Assembly (NCBI GenBank): GCA_029817715.1 | Contig: JARUPY010000534.1 | Coordinates: 2,358,501 to 2,422,500, forward strand | Origin: Melastoma dodecandrum | Lineage: Eukaryota; Streptophyta; Magnoliopsida; Myrtales; Melastomataceae | Length of the DNA: 64,000 nucleotides | Direction of reading: 5' to 3' | In this document: positions 35,283 through 48,186 of the stretch, in pieces | How the letters are laid out: the number at the start of each line of letters is the position of its first letter | How positions within the stretch are numbered: the first letter of the stretch is position 1 | Made by a program: the position numbers and the translations under genes | The notes under the pieces: generated by a model | Databases searched by the model: none | The model's input: the letters and a program-made list of their open reading frames with translations, nothing else | What the model was told of the DNA's origin: nothing

Positions 35283-36010
35283 TGTTTGCTCCGGAAGTGA
35301 CCGCGAACAAGCCGAATCTAAACACGTCGAAAATTTCTGGCACTACGGGCAATTGGTGCCTAGAGGATTCGTTGAAATGTGTGGTCGCCGTATGAAATGA
35401 AAGAAGAAGGGGAAGACAGCGGATGAGCAGCCTTAAGAGAAAGCACTTACGGATGCCATTGATGATGCCTTCGAGAGTGAGCAAGAACGCAAGAGCACAA
35501 AGAGAGCTTGAACGCTGAAATGCTTGAAAAGATAAAATATGACAATATATGTCCGTCTGTAGAGATGTGTTTGTGTGTACAGTGCCTAAAAACAACTATT
35601 TATACTAAGTTAGACCTACGTATATACGGTAACTATGTATCGCACATATATTACGTTTCCTTTGCTGTCAATCTTCCATGATTCATATGAGCAAACTTGG
35701 CAACAATCTCCTTCCGGATCCCGAGATCTTCTGGAGCCTTTCTTAACAGTTGACTGATAGACCATATCGCCCATTGGCCATCGCCGTAGAGTTTCCTCGC
35801 TCGCCCAGCCTGACTGTTGCTTCGCCGACCTGTTGTCGCCCGTAGCCTGGAAATTTCGTTGCTTGGTGATCCCTTCGCCCAGCAAGCATTCGCCTGGTGT
35901 GTATCCATGGTCACCTCCTTCATGGATTTTTCTTCCTTAGGCCTGTGTTCTGAACCGTTGATCTACAAATTGAACTGAGATCTGTTACCCAGAATTTCTG
36001 TTGCTAAAAA
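35283..36010 (-). mobile_element. Solo LTR (minus orientation), same family as 26220-26969
   Basis: Inverted copy of the left solo LTR over its whole length (728 bp). On the minus strand it starts TTTTTAGCAACAG (TG mutated to TT) and ends GAGCAAACA. The flanks are CAACA (35278-35282) and CAACG (36011-36015) on the plus strand, which fits a 5-bp target duplication with one change. TATA box at 35597-35604. It is more decayed at its ends than the left copy. Confidence 0.85.
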
Positions 36011-36012
36011 CA

Positions 36013-36837
36013 ACGAAGTGAACATTGACCAAAACGAGGGAGGAAGGGAAGAAAGTTTCCAACTTTGGGAATAAAAAACAAGTTAGTGTGTGGTGGCACA
36101 AGGTTTAGATCGAGGATATCCAGGACAATAACCCAACCTCGATTTCACACCCGCACATCATTACCAGACAAAACACACAGAAAAACAAGGAAATTCAGCT
36201 TAGTAAAATCCACTTCATCGTACTTTCAGAGAGAGAACAAAGTCGGAGGGCACGGTCTCCTTTACCACGCACGCTCTTGCGGACCGAACAACGTAATAAC
36301 ATTAAACGAGGTTTGCGTACAAATAAGGTTTGTTTTGAAAAGAAATTATTAAAATAATGTTTCAATTTCTGAAATTATCTAAATATCATCGCTAAACAAT
36401 ATTAATTTTATACATATTAAAATTGGTTAAATCATTATTCAAATAGTAATTTCGAGACCACGCGATTATTCAAAACGCGAGTATATCTACCGTTAGCCTT
36501 GAACTTGGATATATCTCTATGGGTCATCGCACAGAATGATTAAACCTGATAGGAACGTCGATCCCTCCTCCGTCAGCATTTCAAATCAAACGCATTATTC
36601 ACTATGAAATTACCAAGCAAAATGAAAACATAAATTCTCAAACCTTGATTTGAAAAAATTAAAAATAAATCTCCAGTAATCCAAATAACCAACGATCTCC
36701 CTCCTTGATGTGCCCAACCCCACCCCAGAGATCTCCGTCAACTTTCTGCTATAAAGGCTGTCAACTGCCTGTTCCAAACTTCCTCCCTCATCTACAGAAC
36801 TATTCAAATAAGTGAGGAAGGAAGGGAGGCAAGAAAA
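36013..36837. other. Upstream region of the FATB-like gene
   Basis: AT-rich; presumed promoter and 5' UTR of the thioesterase gene. No other feature was recognised. Confidence 0.5.
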
Positions 36838-38884
36838 ATGCCCTCCTTTACCTGCACAGCTTCATCATGCCATACCATCTGGTGCTCCTCCGCAGGCAAA
36901 GGCGGCCCCGACCTAAACAAGCAAAGGCTCCCAAACGTTGAGATCAATGGGGGTAGCAAGCGGTATTGGGCCTGGAGTTCCGAAACGCTCAGCCACGTGT
37001 CTGGGGTTGCCACTCTCTCTTCTGCTACATCCGTTGCCCAGAATGAGTACATTGCAAAGCAACAGCTGCGGCAGAATATCCCAACCAAGAAGCAGTTTGT
37101 TGATTCTCATCGCCAGGGTGTCATCATCGAAGGGGGCGTAGGATACCGGCAGACTGTCGTTATTCGTTCTTACGAGGTTGGTCCCGACAAGACTGCGACG
37201 GTCGAGAGCATCCTAAATCTTTTACAGGTAATGGAATCTCAGTCTCTCTACCAGGAACACGTTTAACCAACCTGATCTTTCACGGCGGGACTCAGCAGAT
37301 TGAATTAACCTTGCAGGAAACGGCCTTGAATCATGTATGGATGTCGGGACTTCTGAGTAATGGATTTGGCGCAACACACGGAATGATGAAGAACAATCTC
37401 ATATGGGTTGTATCAAGGATGCATGTCAAAGTCGATCACTACCCAATATGGTTAGTTTTTGTTGCTGTTAGTGCTGGAGATTCATGCCAAGTTGTCTCTT
37501 ATGGTGTGTTTGGTCCATGGTTTGGAGAAAGAAATGGATCGATTATTGTCAAGAGGAAGAAATGAAATACATTCCACTTCTTAACAAAATTGGCTCCAAT
37601 CTGCTCCTCATCCCTCCAACCAAACAAGCCATTATTAGGCCACAAATCCCCCCTTAAGTATCATTTTGAGCCTACACGTCGATAAAATGACGAACTCAGT
37701 GGGCGAATCCCCAACTGTCGAAGATGCTAGGCTCCAGAAACATCACTGGAAGTGCCAATCTGCTAAAACCAGCTTAGAGCAGGAGCATCCTTCCCATATT
37801 CACAATAAGTTTTCACTAACTATAAGGAATTGGTGCTTGTCAGTATCCACCATGATGTTACCAACAACTCAGAGCAGCATGATTTGCCATAAATCTGTTC
37901 ATGCATAGAACATCATTCTAGGATAAAGGAAAAAAAGCTACAAAAGCATAACATGTATTCGTATATTACAGGGGTGAAGTAGTCGAAATAGATACTTGGG
38001 TGGGAGCATCTGGAAAAAATGGGATGCGGCGAGACTGGTTGATAAGAGGCCAAGCTTCAGGGATTGTCTTCGCCAAGGCAACAAGGTATACAGCAGCAAT
38101 TTCAACTTACCTGGAGTTCCTCAGGTTTGTACAAAGTAAACTGACATCTTTCTCAAAAAAACTGACAGCACTATGATGAACCAGCAAACCAGACGGCTTT
38201 CTAAGATGCCCAAGGAAGTTCGAGCTGAGCTTGCCCCCTGGTTCATTGAGAAAAAAGCAATTCAAGAAGACGATCCTGAGAAGATTGTTAAGCTGGACAA
38301 CAAAGCAACCTATGTAAACTCCGATTTGAAGGTATGACAATTACCAAACTGCAATGCTATAAAATATAGCACCACAACGCAAGGAGTTGAAGAGAGATTC
38401 CTGTTTTTCAGCCCAAGAGAGGTGATGCTGGAGGTATGTTTCCTACATTACCATCACTCATTCCTTTTGACGAAAGAAAATGAACGGGCACCAGTTAATT
38501 GGCTAGGCTCCTAATTTATGCAAATTCCATCCGCAGACAATCCCAGAGGATTTCTTGGAAACTCACCATCTGTCTAGTATAATACTAGAATATAGAAGAG
38601 AATGTGGAAGTTCAGACATAGTTCAGTCGCTTTGTCAGCCAGATGATGATGGAATTCTGACTGATGGTATTCAACATGACAATCAGGTTACTAACCTAAT
38701 CAGTGGATTTCCTCTGGCATCTGAAATTCTACGGGGAAATGGACTACTTGGGTCAGTTAGCTTGATGCCGCTAAGGTATACTCACCTCCTCCAACTTAAT
38801 GGAGAGTCACAGAAAGAGGAGATTCTCCGAGGAAGAACAACATGGAAGAAAAAGATCATCTCCTTGTCATTCCAACCCAATTGA
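36838..38884 (+). pseudogene. FATB: Acyl-ACP thioesterase, FATB-like, lacking the catalytic segment
   Basis: Plastid enzymes of this family release fatty acids from acyl-ACP. Exons: 36838-37227, 37317-37450, 37972-38085, 38169-38331, 38412-38433, 38537-38884. The N-terminus could be a transit peptide. The first hot-dog domain is good: VVIRSYEVGPDKTATVESI, ETALNHVWMSGLLSNGFG, NNLIWVVSRMHVKVDHYP, GEVVEIDTWVGASGKNGMRR. MMNQQTRRLSKMPKEVRAEL follows, though two residues before MMN are missing. Exon 5 should encode the invariant D-L-D-x-N-Q-H-V-N-N-V segment with three catalytic residues. It is only 22 nt long here (PKRG, then ATGCTGGAG), so about 49 nt are gone and the frame into exon 6 is broken. 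Exon 6 still holds LEYRRECG with the Glu-Cys pair. A loss-of-function allele, a pseudogene or an assembly deletion would all fit. Confidence 0.85.
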
Positions 38885-39386
38885 AAAACACTCAATATGC
38901 ATGCCAAAATGGAATTAGTAAGCTGATCTTCTCCCCAAAGCAACCTCACGTCCACATCATCATTTGAGTAATTAAAACAAGTGATGGCAGGGTTCAGAGG
39001 TTGATTTTGCTCTACAATCCCAGAATTTATTTTTCCTTTCCTGGGTGAGCCTTGACTCAACCACAAAATGCACCTCCAATGTATAGCCCGGAAACAAGAT
39101 ACAGATGCATACACGTACGTTCATATTCCCCTTCCTGCATAAGTTGGATTCCTGCTAGGATGCCCACTGTTTATGTAGCATATAATTCAAGTGGACATAA
39201 TCTGATCACACAAAAAGGGTCGGACTGTACACCTCTTTAAAGTACCACAAGACCCAACAACTTCACGAGGATGTGTTCAGCCACTGCACATGAAATGCGA
39301 AGTCCATCTTGTACTTACGATGACAGTTCTCAAATTTGATATTCCATGACATGATCTATCTGGCATGCCTTTTCATTCATTTCATG
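38885..39386. other. 3' flank of the FATB-like gene up to the Copia insertion
   Basis: No coding exon was recognised. This DNA was contiguous with 57351 onward before the Copia element inserted. Confidence 0.55.
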
Positions 39387-39391
39387 CTTAG
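39387..39391. repeat. Copia left target-site duplication
   Basis: CTTAG; identical to 57346-57350, 18 kb away. Confidence 0.85.
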
Positions 39392-39555
39392 TGAAGAACT
39401 TCCTGATGGTGCTGCAGAGAATCGGCAGAAAGGAACAAACCAAATACAAGAAGAAGAAGAAGAAGAAGAAGACGAAGAAGAAATATCTCATTCAGTTGTA
39501 AAAAAAACTAATCCCGTACACGCACTCTGTATTTAACGTTGTCTGAGCACAGGCA
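39392..39555 (-). repeat. Copia 3' LTR, distal half
   Basis: Matches 57021-57185 of the 5' LTR, including the GAA/GAG microsatellite (39450-39482). It ends at AGGCA, where the LARD entered. Confidence 0.9.
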
Positions 39556-42500
39556 TGTACGCGCGCCTTCCGGCCTAGCACGCGCGCGGCGGTTCGGACG
39601 ACCTGAGAATCCGGGCCCGCTCTCCTAGAGTATTCCGGTCGGCGTTGCGACTCGAGCGTCGAACGCTGCGGAAAAGACCAGGGTGGTCCCTCCTTCGATT
39701 CCTGACCGGGTCTGCCCAGACTCTTCGCCGATCGTCTCCATGCTCCTTAAGAGGTGACGGGCGAAAAGAAGCGCATGGCCCGAGGAGGAAGCTTTAGGAG
39801 GTTCCAAGAGCGGCTCGTGCCGTCAGTCCCTCATCCAAAATGACTTCGTAAAAAGATGTGTTGTTGTTTAACCTAGGTAAACTATTACGGAGTCGCCACC
39901 GACTTAATTATAAAAGCTTGGTTTAAGTCGGAAAACCAGAGTAGATTCGGGGATTCCTAATTACTAACTCTTACATTTAAACATGCGAAAAGGTGGCGTT
40001 TGCTCCAAAAGGTTTGCTTTTGGTTGACGGGTGTTGGGCCCGATTCAGGCGTTGGACCCGAATTCATGTGTATTGGTTTAGCAAATCGCATGCGACGATA
40101 AACCTATGTGCCTAAGGCATGCGAAGAAGCACAGACAATGATTGAGATCAAAGAGGGCGGGGAAGGATGGTGATTGCAGGCCTATGCCCTTGGGCCCACA
40201 ATCCGTTACATGTGGCTTAAATAAAAATTCGGGAAGGCCCGCACCTCCCCTTTGTACCTTTAATGAAGGTTGGGGCTGCCTTGTCTTCAAACCCGCGGTT
40301 TTTAGGCCGAGGTGGATCTACGCGGTTTGATACACGCGCCTTCGAGTCGATCTTCGAAAGTTAGAAGTTGATCCTTCCGAAGTTGCATGCTCAGTGTACA
40401 TGCAAAGAAAAATGTAAGTGTGATTAGTATTGTTAAATGTAAATGAAGCTTGACAAAATTTAAAAGAGTAAGGCATGTCTTACTATAAAGGAAATAGATA
40501 ATTGACCATGTACATTCGCACAGAAGGATTACCCAAGACATCAACGAAAATCAAGTTTTCGGAAATTTTCATTAAAAGGTTCTTATGGAATTAAAGTGAA
40601 TTCCAAAACAACGCATTACAAAGCATTCGCAAACGAATCACATGGAATGGGTTGATAATCTTGAATAATTCAAATTGAACGTCATTCTGATTGTTTCTTT
40701 CTTAAAATTAAACAATGACATTTAAAATGAAAATCAATCCTAATTCTAACATCATTGCTTCAATTATATGACAATTCAATTAAAATTTTAAAATAGAAAA
40801 AAATTCATTACGGCAGAAGACTAATGTAAGAGATTGACAAATAAGTCATATCAGCATTCGGATTAAATTCATTAAAAGAAAAGGGGAGCCCTCTTTACCT
40901 TTATGAAAACGCAGACCTGGGCAGAGTGACATCCAGCTCGAGGGTTTTTAAAATTGAGGATAAGCAACGTGATGTCCAGAGGTGCCATCGATCAGGGAGC
41001 AAGAGGGAGGGTCGCCGTTCACCAGATCTGGAGAGGGCTCAGAGGAGACGTAAGCCGCTTCTAGAGGTCGCCTGAGAAAAATGTCGTCGCTGCCCATGCC
41101 GAGGAAGGTTGTAAGGATGCCGGCCTGAGCTGTGGGCTACTCATTGCTGGGCTGGAGAAGTCGAAGGCGGGGAGCCGCTTTGGAGCTGCCGGGAGGGAAA
41201 GAGGGATGCCGCTTTGGGGAGTAGTTCTCGTCGTCGCTGGGTTTCGGGGACGCCGGGAAGGCTGATCCGCCGCTGCGGGTTTGCCGCCGTCGAGTTGTGG
41301 GTCGCCCGGGGAAGCAAAGTCCGCCGCCGTGAGACCTGTAAACGCCGGAGGGAGAGGTGATGCCGAGGGAGGACGTCGGATGAGAGTTGGACAGCCACCA
41401 CCAGGTTTGGGAGGGGGGACGCCGGGGAGAGTTACAGGGAGGAGGAGCTGCCGCCGCTGTGGGTCGCCGGCGGAAGTAGATCTGCCGCTGCCGGTGGAGG
41501 GAACGCCGGGAAGACGTGGGTTTGCTGTGCGAATCTGGGCTTGCCATCGCGAGATCCGGGAACGCCGAGGGGGAGTGTGGGACTGCCTCCGTGAGCTCGA
41601 AGGCGCCGGGGAGCAGAGGAAGGAGGGTCGCCGAGGCTGAAGGTGGGTCTGAGGTCGACCGGGGTGGGCGTCGCCGCAGTAGGAATCTGAGCCCTCGCCG
41701 GTCGTGGCTGTCTCAGCTTGCTGTGAACTCGCCGTTGTCGGGGAGCATCGGAGAAAGAAATCCATGAATGTCGGGTTAAAAGAAGTGATCGTCAGGAACA
41801 CCGGGAGCGTTGGGCTTGTCCAGGGGCGCCGGGAGAGAGCTTGATTGCAGCTGCGGGTTAGGTGGGCGTCAGGAGAGCCGAGGTGGGGAGCCGCCTTGGG
41901 GCTTGGAGACGCTGGAGGAGGACGGGACTGCCGCCGATGGGTTCGCCGCTGCTGGACGTTCGGGAGGATGCGGGGGGAGGCTCTTCGGGAATATCTGGCC
42001 ACGGGTTGTCGAGGCAGCTATGGGAGGCGCCGGGAAGACATGGTTGTCATCATTGTCGGAGGGAAACGCCGGAGAAGACGTTGGTCGTCGTTGCCGCTGG
42101 ACTTTGGAGACGGCTGGGAGTGCTGAGCGGATGTCGCTGTTGGGGAGGACGCCGCTTGCTGGTGGATGGCGAAGATGCAGCAGGGAAGGAGCAGGGACTT
42201 GTTCCTTTGGTCCTATGCCTCTGAAGGTGAGTGTTACATTTCTGTGTTGTGTCTCTCCCTCGGTGTGATGTGTGTGTCCCTTGATTTATAGCAATCCTGA
42301 ATAGTTTAAGCTAGTTGTGTAACCGATGTAGGTTACAAGACTCTTCTTCTCCTTGCAGGAAAATGGTTCCTTGATCAACCGTGATGAGAATTTGAGATAT
42401 TCAACATTAAAGGCGACGAGGCAAATTTCTTGACTCGCGGTAGTGGAGATTCCTCTGTCTTCTCTTCCGTCACACGTTAGCCGTTTCGATCAATCCCTGG

Positions 42501-43471
42501 ACGTCTTATTTGATGGTTCGATCCATCTGCTTCCGGATTTAATTGCTTGAACATTTGGCCCGTTTCTAAGGGAATCAATCCCACTGGATTTGACATTTGT
42601 AACAACGATTACGACCTATTATCCCAAATGATTGTTAGTTTTCATGAAGAATTCCCCCGTATAGCAACTCGAAGATTAGGAGGGACGAAACGATGTCGTC
42701 ATCATTAGTTGGAATCCATCTCACGGAACCGCAGAGGCACGGACTTCACGGCACGGAATTTCCCCACGTTGTTCAAGTGCTCATTCTCCAACCAGCGATG
42801 AAGTAGCATGCGGTAGACTCGATGTGCCTTGGCAACGGTATCTGGCTTGTGACCACAGCGGTCATGAAGGTGGTGCATATGAGGAACGAATCCCCATACT
42901 TTAGAGTTGTGTCTGGCTTGAACTCGAAGATGAAATTAGAGTTGATCCCTGATTTGTTGGGGATGCCGGAGAAAACAGGGGCTGGTCGCCGGATTCGGAG
43001 ACGGCCATTATTGGGGAGACAAGATGGTTCTTTCCGGGGATGAGGAAGCCGAAGAAGAGTTAAGGTTCGACAATCTGGGCGACACCGATGCGCAGTAACT
43101 TCTCTGGACTTTGGTGTCGAGCTGGCGCATGAAACTTGGGGGGGAACTGCGAAGGCTGGTTCGACCGGAGAAGACAGGGAACCATTGTTGGATGCCCACA
43201 AGGAAACTGTCGCTGCTGCGATCCTTTCTGCTTCAGCAACCAGGCATTCTCCTTGAAGATAGTAACCTCTATGGCTGGAGAGTTAGACCATCTTCGGAGG
43301 GTACCTTGGTGAGGAGACGGGTGAAACTGGGATGATGAGAGGTGGTTCCGATCCTGACAAAAGGTCAAGGAGCACCCGAGAAGAACCTTGGCTTCTGTTT
43401 GTCTCCTTTTGATTTATAGCAGGAGTTGTTTCAGGTACTCGGTCTTGAATTTGGGAATTTGAGGTATTACA
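39556..43471 (-). repeat. LARD 3' LTR (3.9 kb)
   Basis: Nearly identical to 48213-52119. Differences are scattered substitutions and small indels (for example an extra 18 bp near 40037-40055). About 41100-42200 is a GC-rich island whose long proline/serine/arginine-rich reading frames exist on both strands and are not kept between the two copies. TATA-like CTATAAATC on minus at about 43411-43419, 53-61 bp from the LTR start, and again at about 42283-42291. Confidence 0.93.
43411..43419 (-). promoter_or_regulatory. Candidate LTR promoter TATA box
   Basis: CTATAAATC on the minus strand, about 55 bp inside the LTR; the same box occurs in the other LTR (about 52060-52069). A second copy of GCTATAAATCAA lies 1.1 kb further in, so either could be the true start region. 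Confidence 0.4.
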
Positions 43472-46018
43472 GTTTGCCCCTCCTTGTGAGGGAATCTGGG
43501 AAGATTTTCTCGCAAGGATATCAGGAGTACCTCAAATTATGTTTCGAGAGCGCCTTTCATTAGTCACGACGAAAACAAAAACAACTAAATGTACATGCAC
43601 ATTATGCTTTGTTTTGTATTCTTTTTAAGAGTACGTTTCCAAGCGAGAGCAGAGAAGGTTTATTCCTCTCGTATGAAAGCCATTTCAGTTGGATTTCAGA
43701 ATTCCTTTGACATGGATGCTCATGTACCGGTCGAAGGAGTCTTTACTCGGGTTATAATGTGGCTTGGGCATAGGGCCTTTAAATTGGAAGCTTAAATTAG
43801 TTGTTTGAAGGAAGGAGTTTAAGGACCTCATCGAAAGCTACTGGATGGTAGAGGTTCCACCATTCAAGCAAATTTTCCATCCATTAGACAGGTCACCAGT
43901 TGACATGTTCTGTTGGGGGATGAATAAATGGTTTACTGGCAGGTGTGATCAATCCGCTTTGGGAAAAGCTTTGTTTTAGAAGGGTAGCATCTTTGCTTTT
44001 GCGACCGTCAATGTCAGTCCCGATGCTTTGTTTTTGCTCTTTTGATTTTCATCTTGCGTTTTACTTTTGAAGACTTTGGTCTTTGCGCTGATTTTGCTTT
44101 TTTTTTTTTTTTTTTACTGGATCATAGGGATTTACCCCACTATGTTTTCTGGTACTTTTCTTTGGTATCTGTGCTCTTTGGGAAATTTTTTTGAGAAATT
44201 TGGTCTTCAGGAACGACTCAACTGGTTGGCCTAATTGTCAATGGTGCCTCTTTGCTTGAATTTTAAGGAAGTGTAGCCTCTACGATCCGTTGCTCCGGTT
44301 TCTAGCTACAAGATCTCCCTTTTAACCTCGATGTGAGGCGGTCCTTAGACTTGTTAGGTGTAGTCTGTACGAAAACTTCAACTTTGGCTCGGAAAGGGCT
44401 AGCAATGGTTGATGTTTCGTGTTTGGGATAGAGAAGAAATGCTAGATCTCATCCCGGTTTAGAGCATCTTTTGTCAAAGGATTTGTCATCCGCCTGAATG
44501 CTTATGTATGAATTCTTACAGTGTTTGCGCTCATCACTCTGGGTAAGTGTTTGGGGATAGGTTTGCCTTCTCCATTCTCGCTCAGAAACATTTTATTAAA
44601 GATAATTTCGAATTATATGCAAATGAGCACACGAATGTTTAAGAAATGAATAGGTTTAGATACTCAAACCTCCGCGGTGCTCTTGCGCGAACTTCGAGGG
44701 GAAAGTGTTTGCACTTTCATGCCCCAGTCATGTTCTTTGATATTAGAGTCAAACGGCTTCCACCCGACCACCCACGCCGTCGTCTAGGAGTTTGTACCGT
44801 ACTGTGAGGATGCGCATGTACCTACACAGTTGACAACAGACAGAAACGAAGTTAGCTCATGTACTTTGACTTTCGCTTGGGAAGATAACAATGAAATGAA
44901 ATATCCGCTGAGGAGATGAGGTGGATATGTCCGTCTCAATGATAGTTCAGGAGGAATATGCTTGTATGTTCGATCCTTGTTAAGGAATGCGATGCATGTA
45001 GTCAACTCCAGCTTGAACGAAGGCAGGACTCTAGCTGGGGAAACGGAGATACGACTCCATCTGGGGAAATATAAGAAATTTTGTTAGAGAGCAGTGTAGA
45101 TGATACTCCCTTTTGTTATGGTCATCTTTGGTGATGACAAAGGCAATTTCGAAGCTTTGGTTCGAAATTTTCCACCCAACCGCCCGCGCCTTTGTCTATA
45201 ATGTAGGATGCTCATGTACCTACACTAGGCAAAGGACAGAGAACAAGTGAGCTCATGTAACTTGTTTCTTCTAAAGTAGGAATGAAGTTTGCTCATGTAA
45301 CTTCACTTATATGAAAGGCGAAGTAGAGTTTTGATACTTCCCATTTTGTATGATTTCATCATTGCGTCTTCGTCCGATGGAATCGAAGGATTGGTGAAGC
45401 GTTACTCATGCCTTCTGTTTGTTGTGTAAGGTTGTTCTTGTACCTAAGAGACAACTGCGAGAAAACAAGGGAATTCATGTAACTTGTTTCCATTAGAGTA
45501 GAAACGAAATTTGTTCATGTAATTTCACATATACAAAAAGGTAAAGTAGAGTTTTGGTACTTCCCTTTTTTTTCGCTATTGCGTCTTCGTTCGATGGAAT
45601 CGAAGGGTTAACGAAACTGCGACAAGGCTTTGGCTCGAAGCTTTGTCGCCTACCGCCCTCGCCTTTGCCATAGGAGTTTTGTACCATTCGTGTGAGGAGC
45701 TCTTGTACCTGCCCACGAGGCAAAGGACATAAACGAAATGTGCTCATGTAATTTCGCTTAGTTTGATGAAGAGAGTAAAGATTGTGTGATTCTCCCTTTT
45801 CATGTGTATTGTAAAAGAAGTTCGTTGACGAAGATTGTTCTGAAGCTTTGGTTTGAAGCTTTATTGTTTGTCTTCATTGTCTGCCTAGGGCGCTCATGTA
45901 GTCTTGTTGATGACATTTGTTTTGAAGCTTTGGTCTGAAATATGTTGATTGTATGTCTAGGATGTTCATGTACTTCTCCTTTTCATGTGATTCATTCGTT
46001 TGTCAACGGGGAATTAAT

Positions 46019-46220
46019 CTTGTCCCGGGATAGCTTGGAGGTGATGCCCCAGGATTGCTCGGAGATATGTCTATGATCACTCAGAGATTTGCCCCTGGAT
46101 CGGTCGGGGATTTGTCCCGGATCGCTTGTAGATTTGTCTATGATTACTTGGAGATTTGCCCCAGGATTGTTCGAAGATCTGTCCCATGATTGTTTGGAGA
46201 TTTGCCCCGGATTGTTCACG
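46019..46220. repeat. Nine-copy array of 22-24-bp units in the LARD interior
   Basis: Units follow TTGTCCCGGATCGCTTGGAGAT with variation (TTGCCCC, CTGTCCC, ATGTCTA starts), counted by eye as nine copies. Confidence 0.8.
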
Positions 46221-48186
46221 TAGTGTCGTCTTCATTGTTTTGCCAACGAAGGCTGTTTTGAAACTTTGGTTCGAAACTTTTCCACCCTACCACCCTCGCC
46301 TTCGTCGTCTGTCTAGGATGTTCATGTACCTATAAGACAAGCCAAAGGGAAAAACAAGTGAGCTCATGTAACTTGTTCTCCAGAGAAGGTATTAGTTGAT
46401 GAACGAATACTCCCTTTCATGTAGATTGTCGTTTTGTTGACAACGAAGGATATTTTGAAGCTTTGGCTCAAAATTGTTTCCAGGCTTTGGCTCGAAACTT
46501 TACCACCCCGCCACCCACGCCTTCGTCAACATGCGACAAGGGCTAAAATAAGTGAGCTCATGAAATATTTTTTTTGCAAGGAAGAATTGATCAAAGAATG
46601 GATACTCCCTTTCATGTATTGTAATATCAAAGAGTGTCTACGTTGAATGTTTGTGACGGTTCTCTTCGATAAGATGATTGACTTCGGTTGAATGCCCCGG
46701 ATGTGCAAAGTTGATGGCTTTTTGTGGTGCGCGTGGGCGATGACCGCAGCTGTGGTGGGTGGGCTAGGGGATTGGCCGCTCATGTGGTGGGCCGAGATGC
46801 TTGTTTCTCGTCAATGCGTGAGGCGGTGACTGACCTTCTCCTCTTTTCTTTGGTGAGAGTCGGTGGCTGAATACTGTCGGGATGACTGCTTGGATGCCGT
46901 AGGGAATTCAAAGGGAATTGCCCTAGTCGAAGTATGCGTCGTCGTTTGTTAGAAATCATGTTCTTTGGTATTGGTAAGCTGTTGTGTGAGCTCCAGACGA
47001 GACATTTTGTACCTGCAAGGTAAAATGAATGCCTAAGTATTAGCAGTTTAAATATCGGTAAGTATGCTTTGAACTGTTGGAAGGCGAATAGAGTGAATGG
47101 GGGCTTCTAATGCCAGTTGCGCTGTGTGTTCGACGTCGCTTGAAGAATTTGGTCCACGTTCATGTTTTTGGCGTTGGGATGCTGATTCGACATTCTTCAA
47201 GTTCTTTGGGAAGTTTGATCTTGCGAGGTTGTTGTGAAGACGGGTTTGCCCATAGTGCTAGAACGTACTGTTGGCACCGTGAAGAAGGCCGACGAGTCCT
47301 TGTGCCAGATTGTGGTGACTGATGATGTAGAGGGATCGCTTTTATTTCCTTGGAGCGATTGTCGGATCAGTAGAGGCGCGATGTTCCGACGCGTCCGTTT
47401 TTTGCATGTCCATGAACGGCTCCTTGGTTTGTCATTAGTTTTGATGTTGACTGTGGTTGGCTGGTGAGATGTAACCTCCTTGGGGTTTTCATGTTGTAAA
47501 TTTGCCTTTGAACCTTGGTAACCATTGGGTGATCTTTGGTGTCCGTGCTTGGCTTTGGGCCTTGATAGTTGTCAGGATAGCTTTGGGCTTTCTGTCACTG
47601 GAAATGCGGCTTTGGGACCTTGGTTGCTGCCATGGTATCCTTGGTATTTTTGTGCTTGTAGATTTGTAATGTCATGCTTTATCCCTAGTCCCGTTCGAGG
47701 AGCCATGTTGGAGAATTAAACGAGAAATGGAGGTTCTTGAGGTCCATTGTAATGAACTCGACTCAACTGCAAAGCAAGCAGTGTTAGTTTTATAGTCATA
47801 GCAGACAAAGCGTACCCGACACCTGTCCCTGCACATATAGCAGTCACTCAGTAACAGACAAATGCACGTGCGGCGTCTGGTACCTGTAGTGTACAAACAA
47901 TACTAGACTCGGATGAAGGCTTCTAAACCTCCCTCGGACTAAGGGAGGCGGGGTCCCGGCCAAAAACCATACCGCAAAGAGCAGCAGACTGGGCCTTTCG
48001 GTGACCCCCTTAAAAATCCTAGCCCGGGTTCGGGCACACCTAGATATGCCTAGGAAAGCAGTAAACAAACACAACCATGAGAGCATACAAAGGGCACCGA
48101 GCCAAGCAAGTACATGCGCAAACAAAAACTCCTCTCCGCATGTGGATTAAAAATGTAAGAGCGTTCGAAAGGAATCCACATGCAGA

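Noticed and set aside
41061..42002. 313-codon open frame in the LARD LTR, and similar frames at 49678-50439 and on the other strand
   Set aside because: The two LTR copies do not keep the same frame, composition is low-complexity Pro/Ser/Arg from GC-rich DNA, and frames exist on both strands; no known domain.
44101..44116. CRISPR, operon or other prokaryotic features sought across the window
   Set aside because: All genes are spliced plant genes; the low-complexity runs such as this poly(T) and the 22-24-bp array have no spacer structure.
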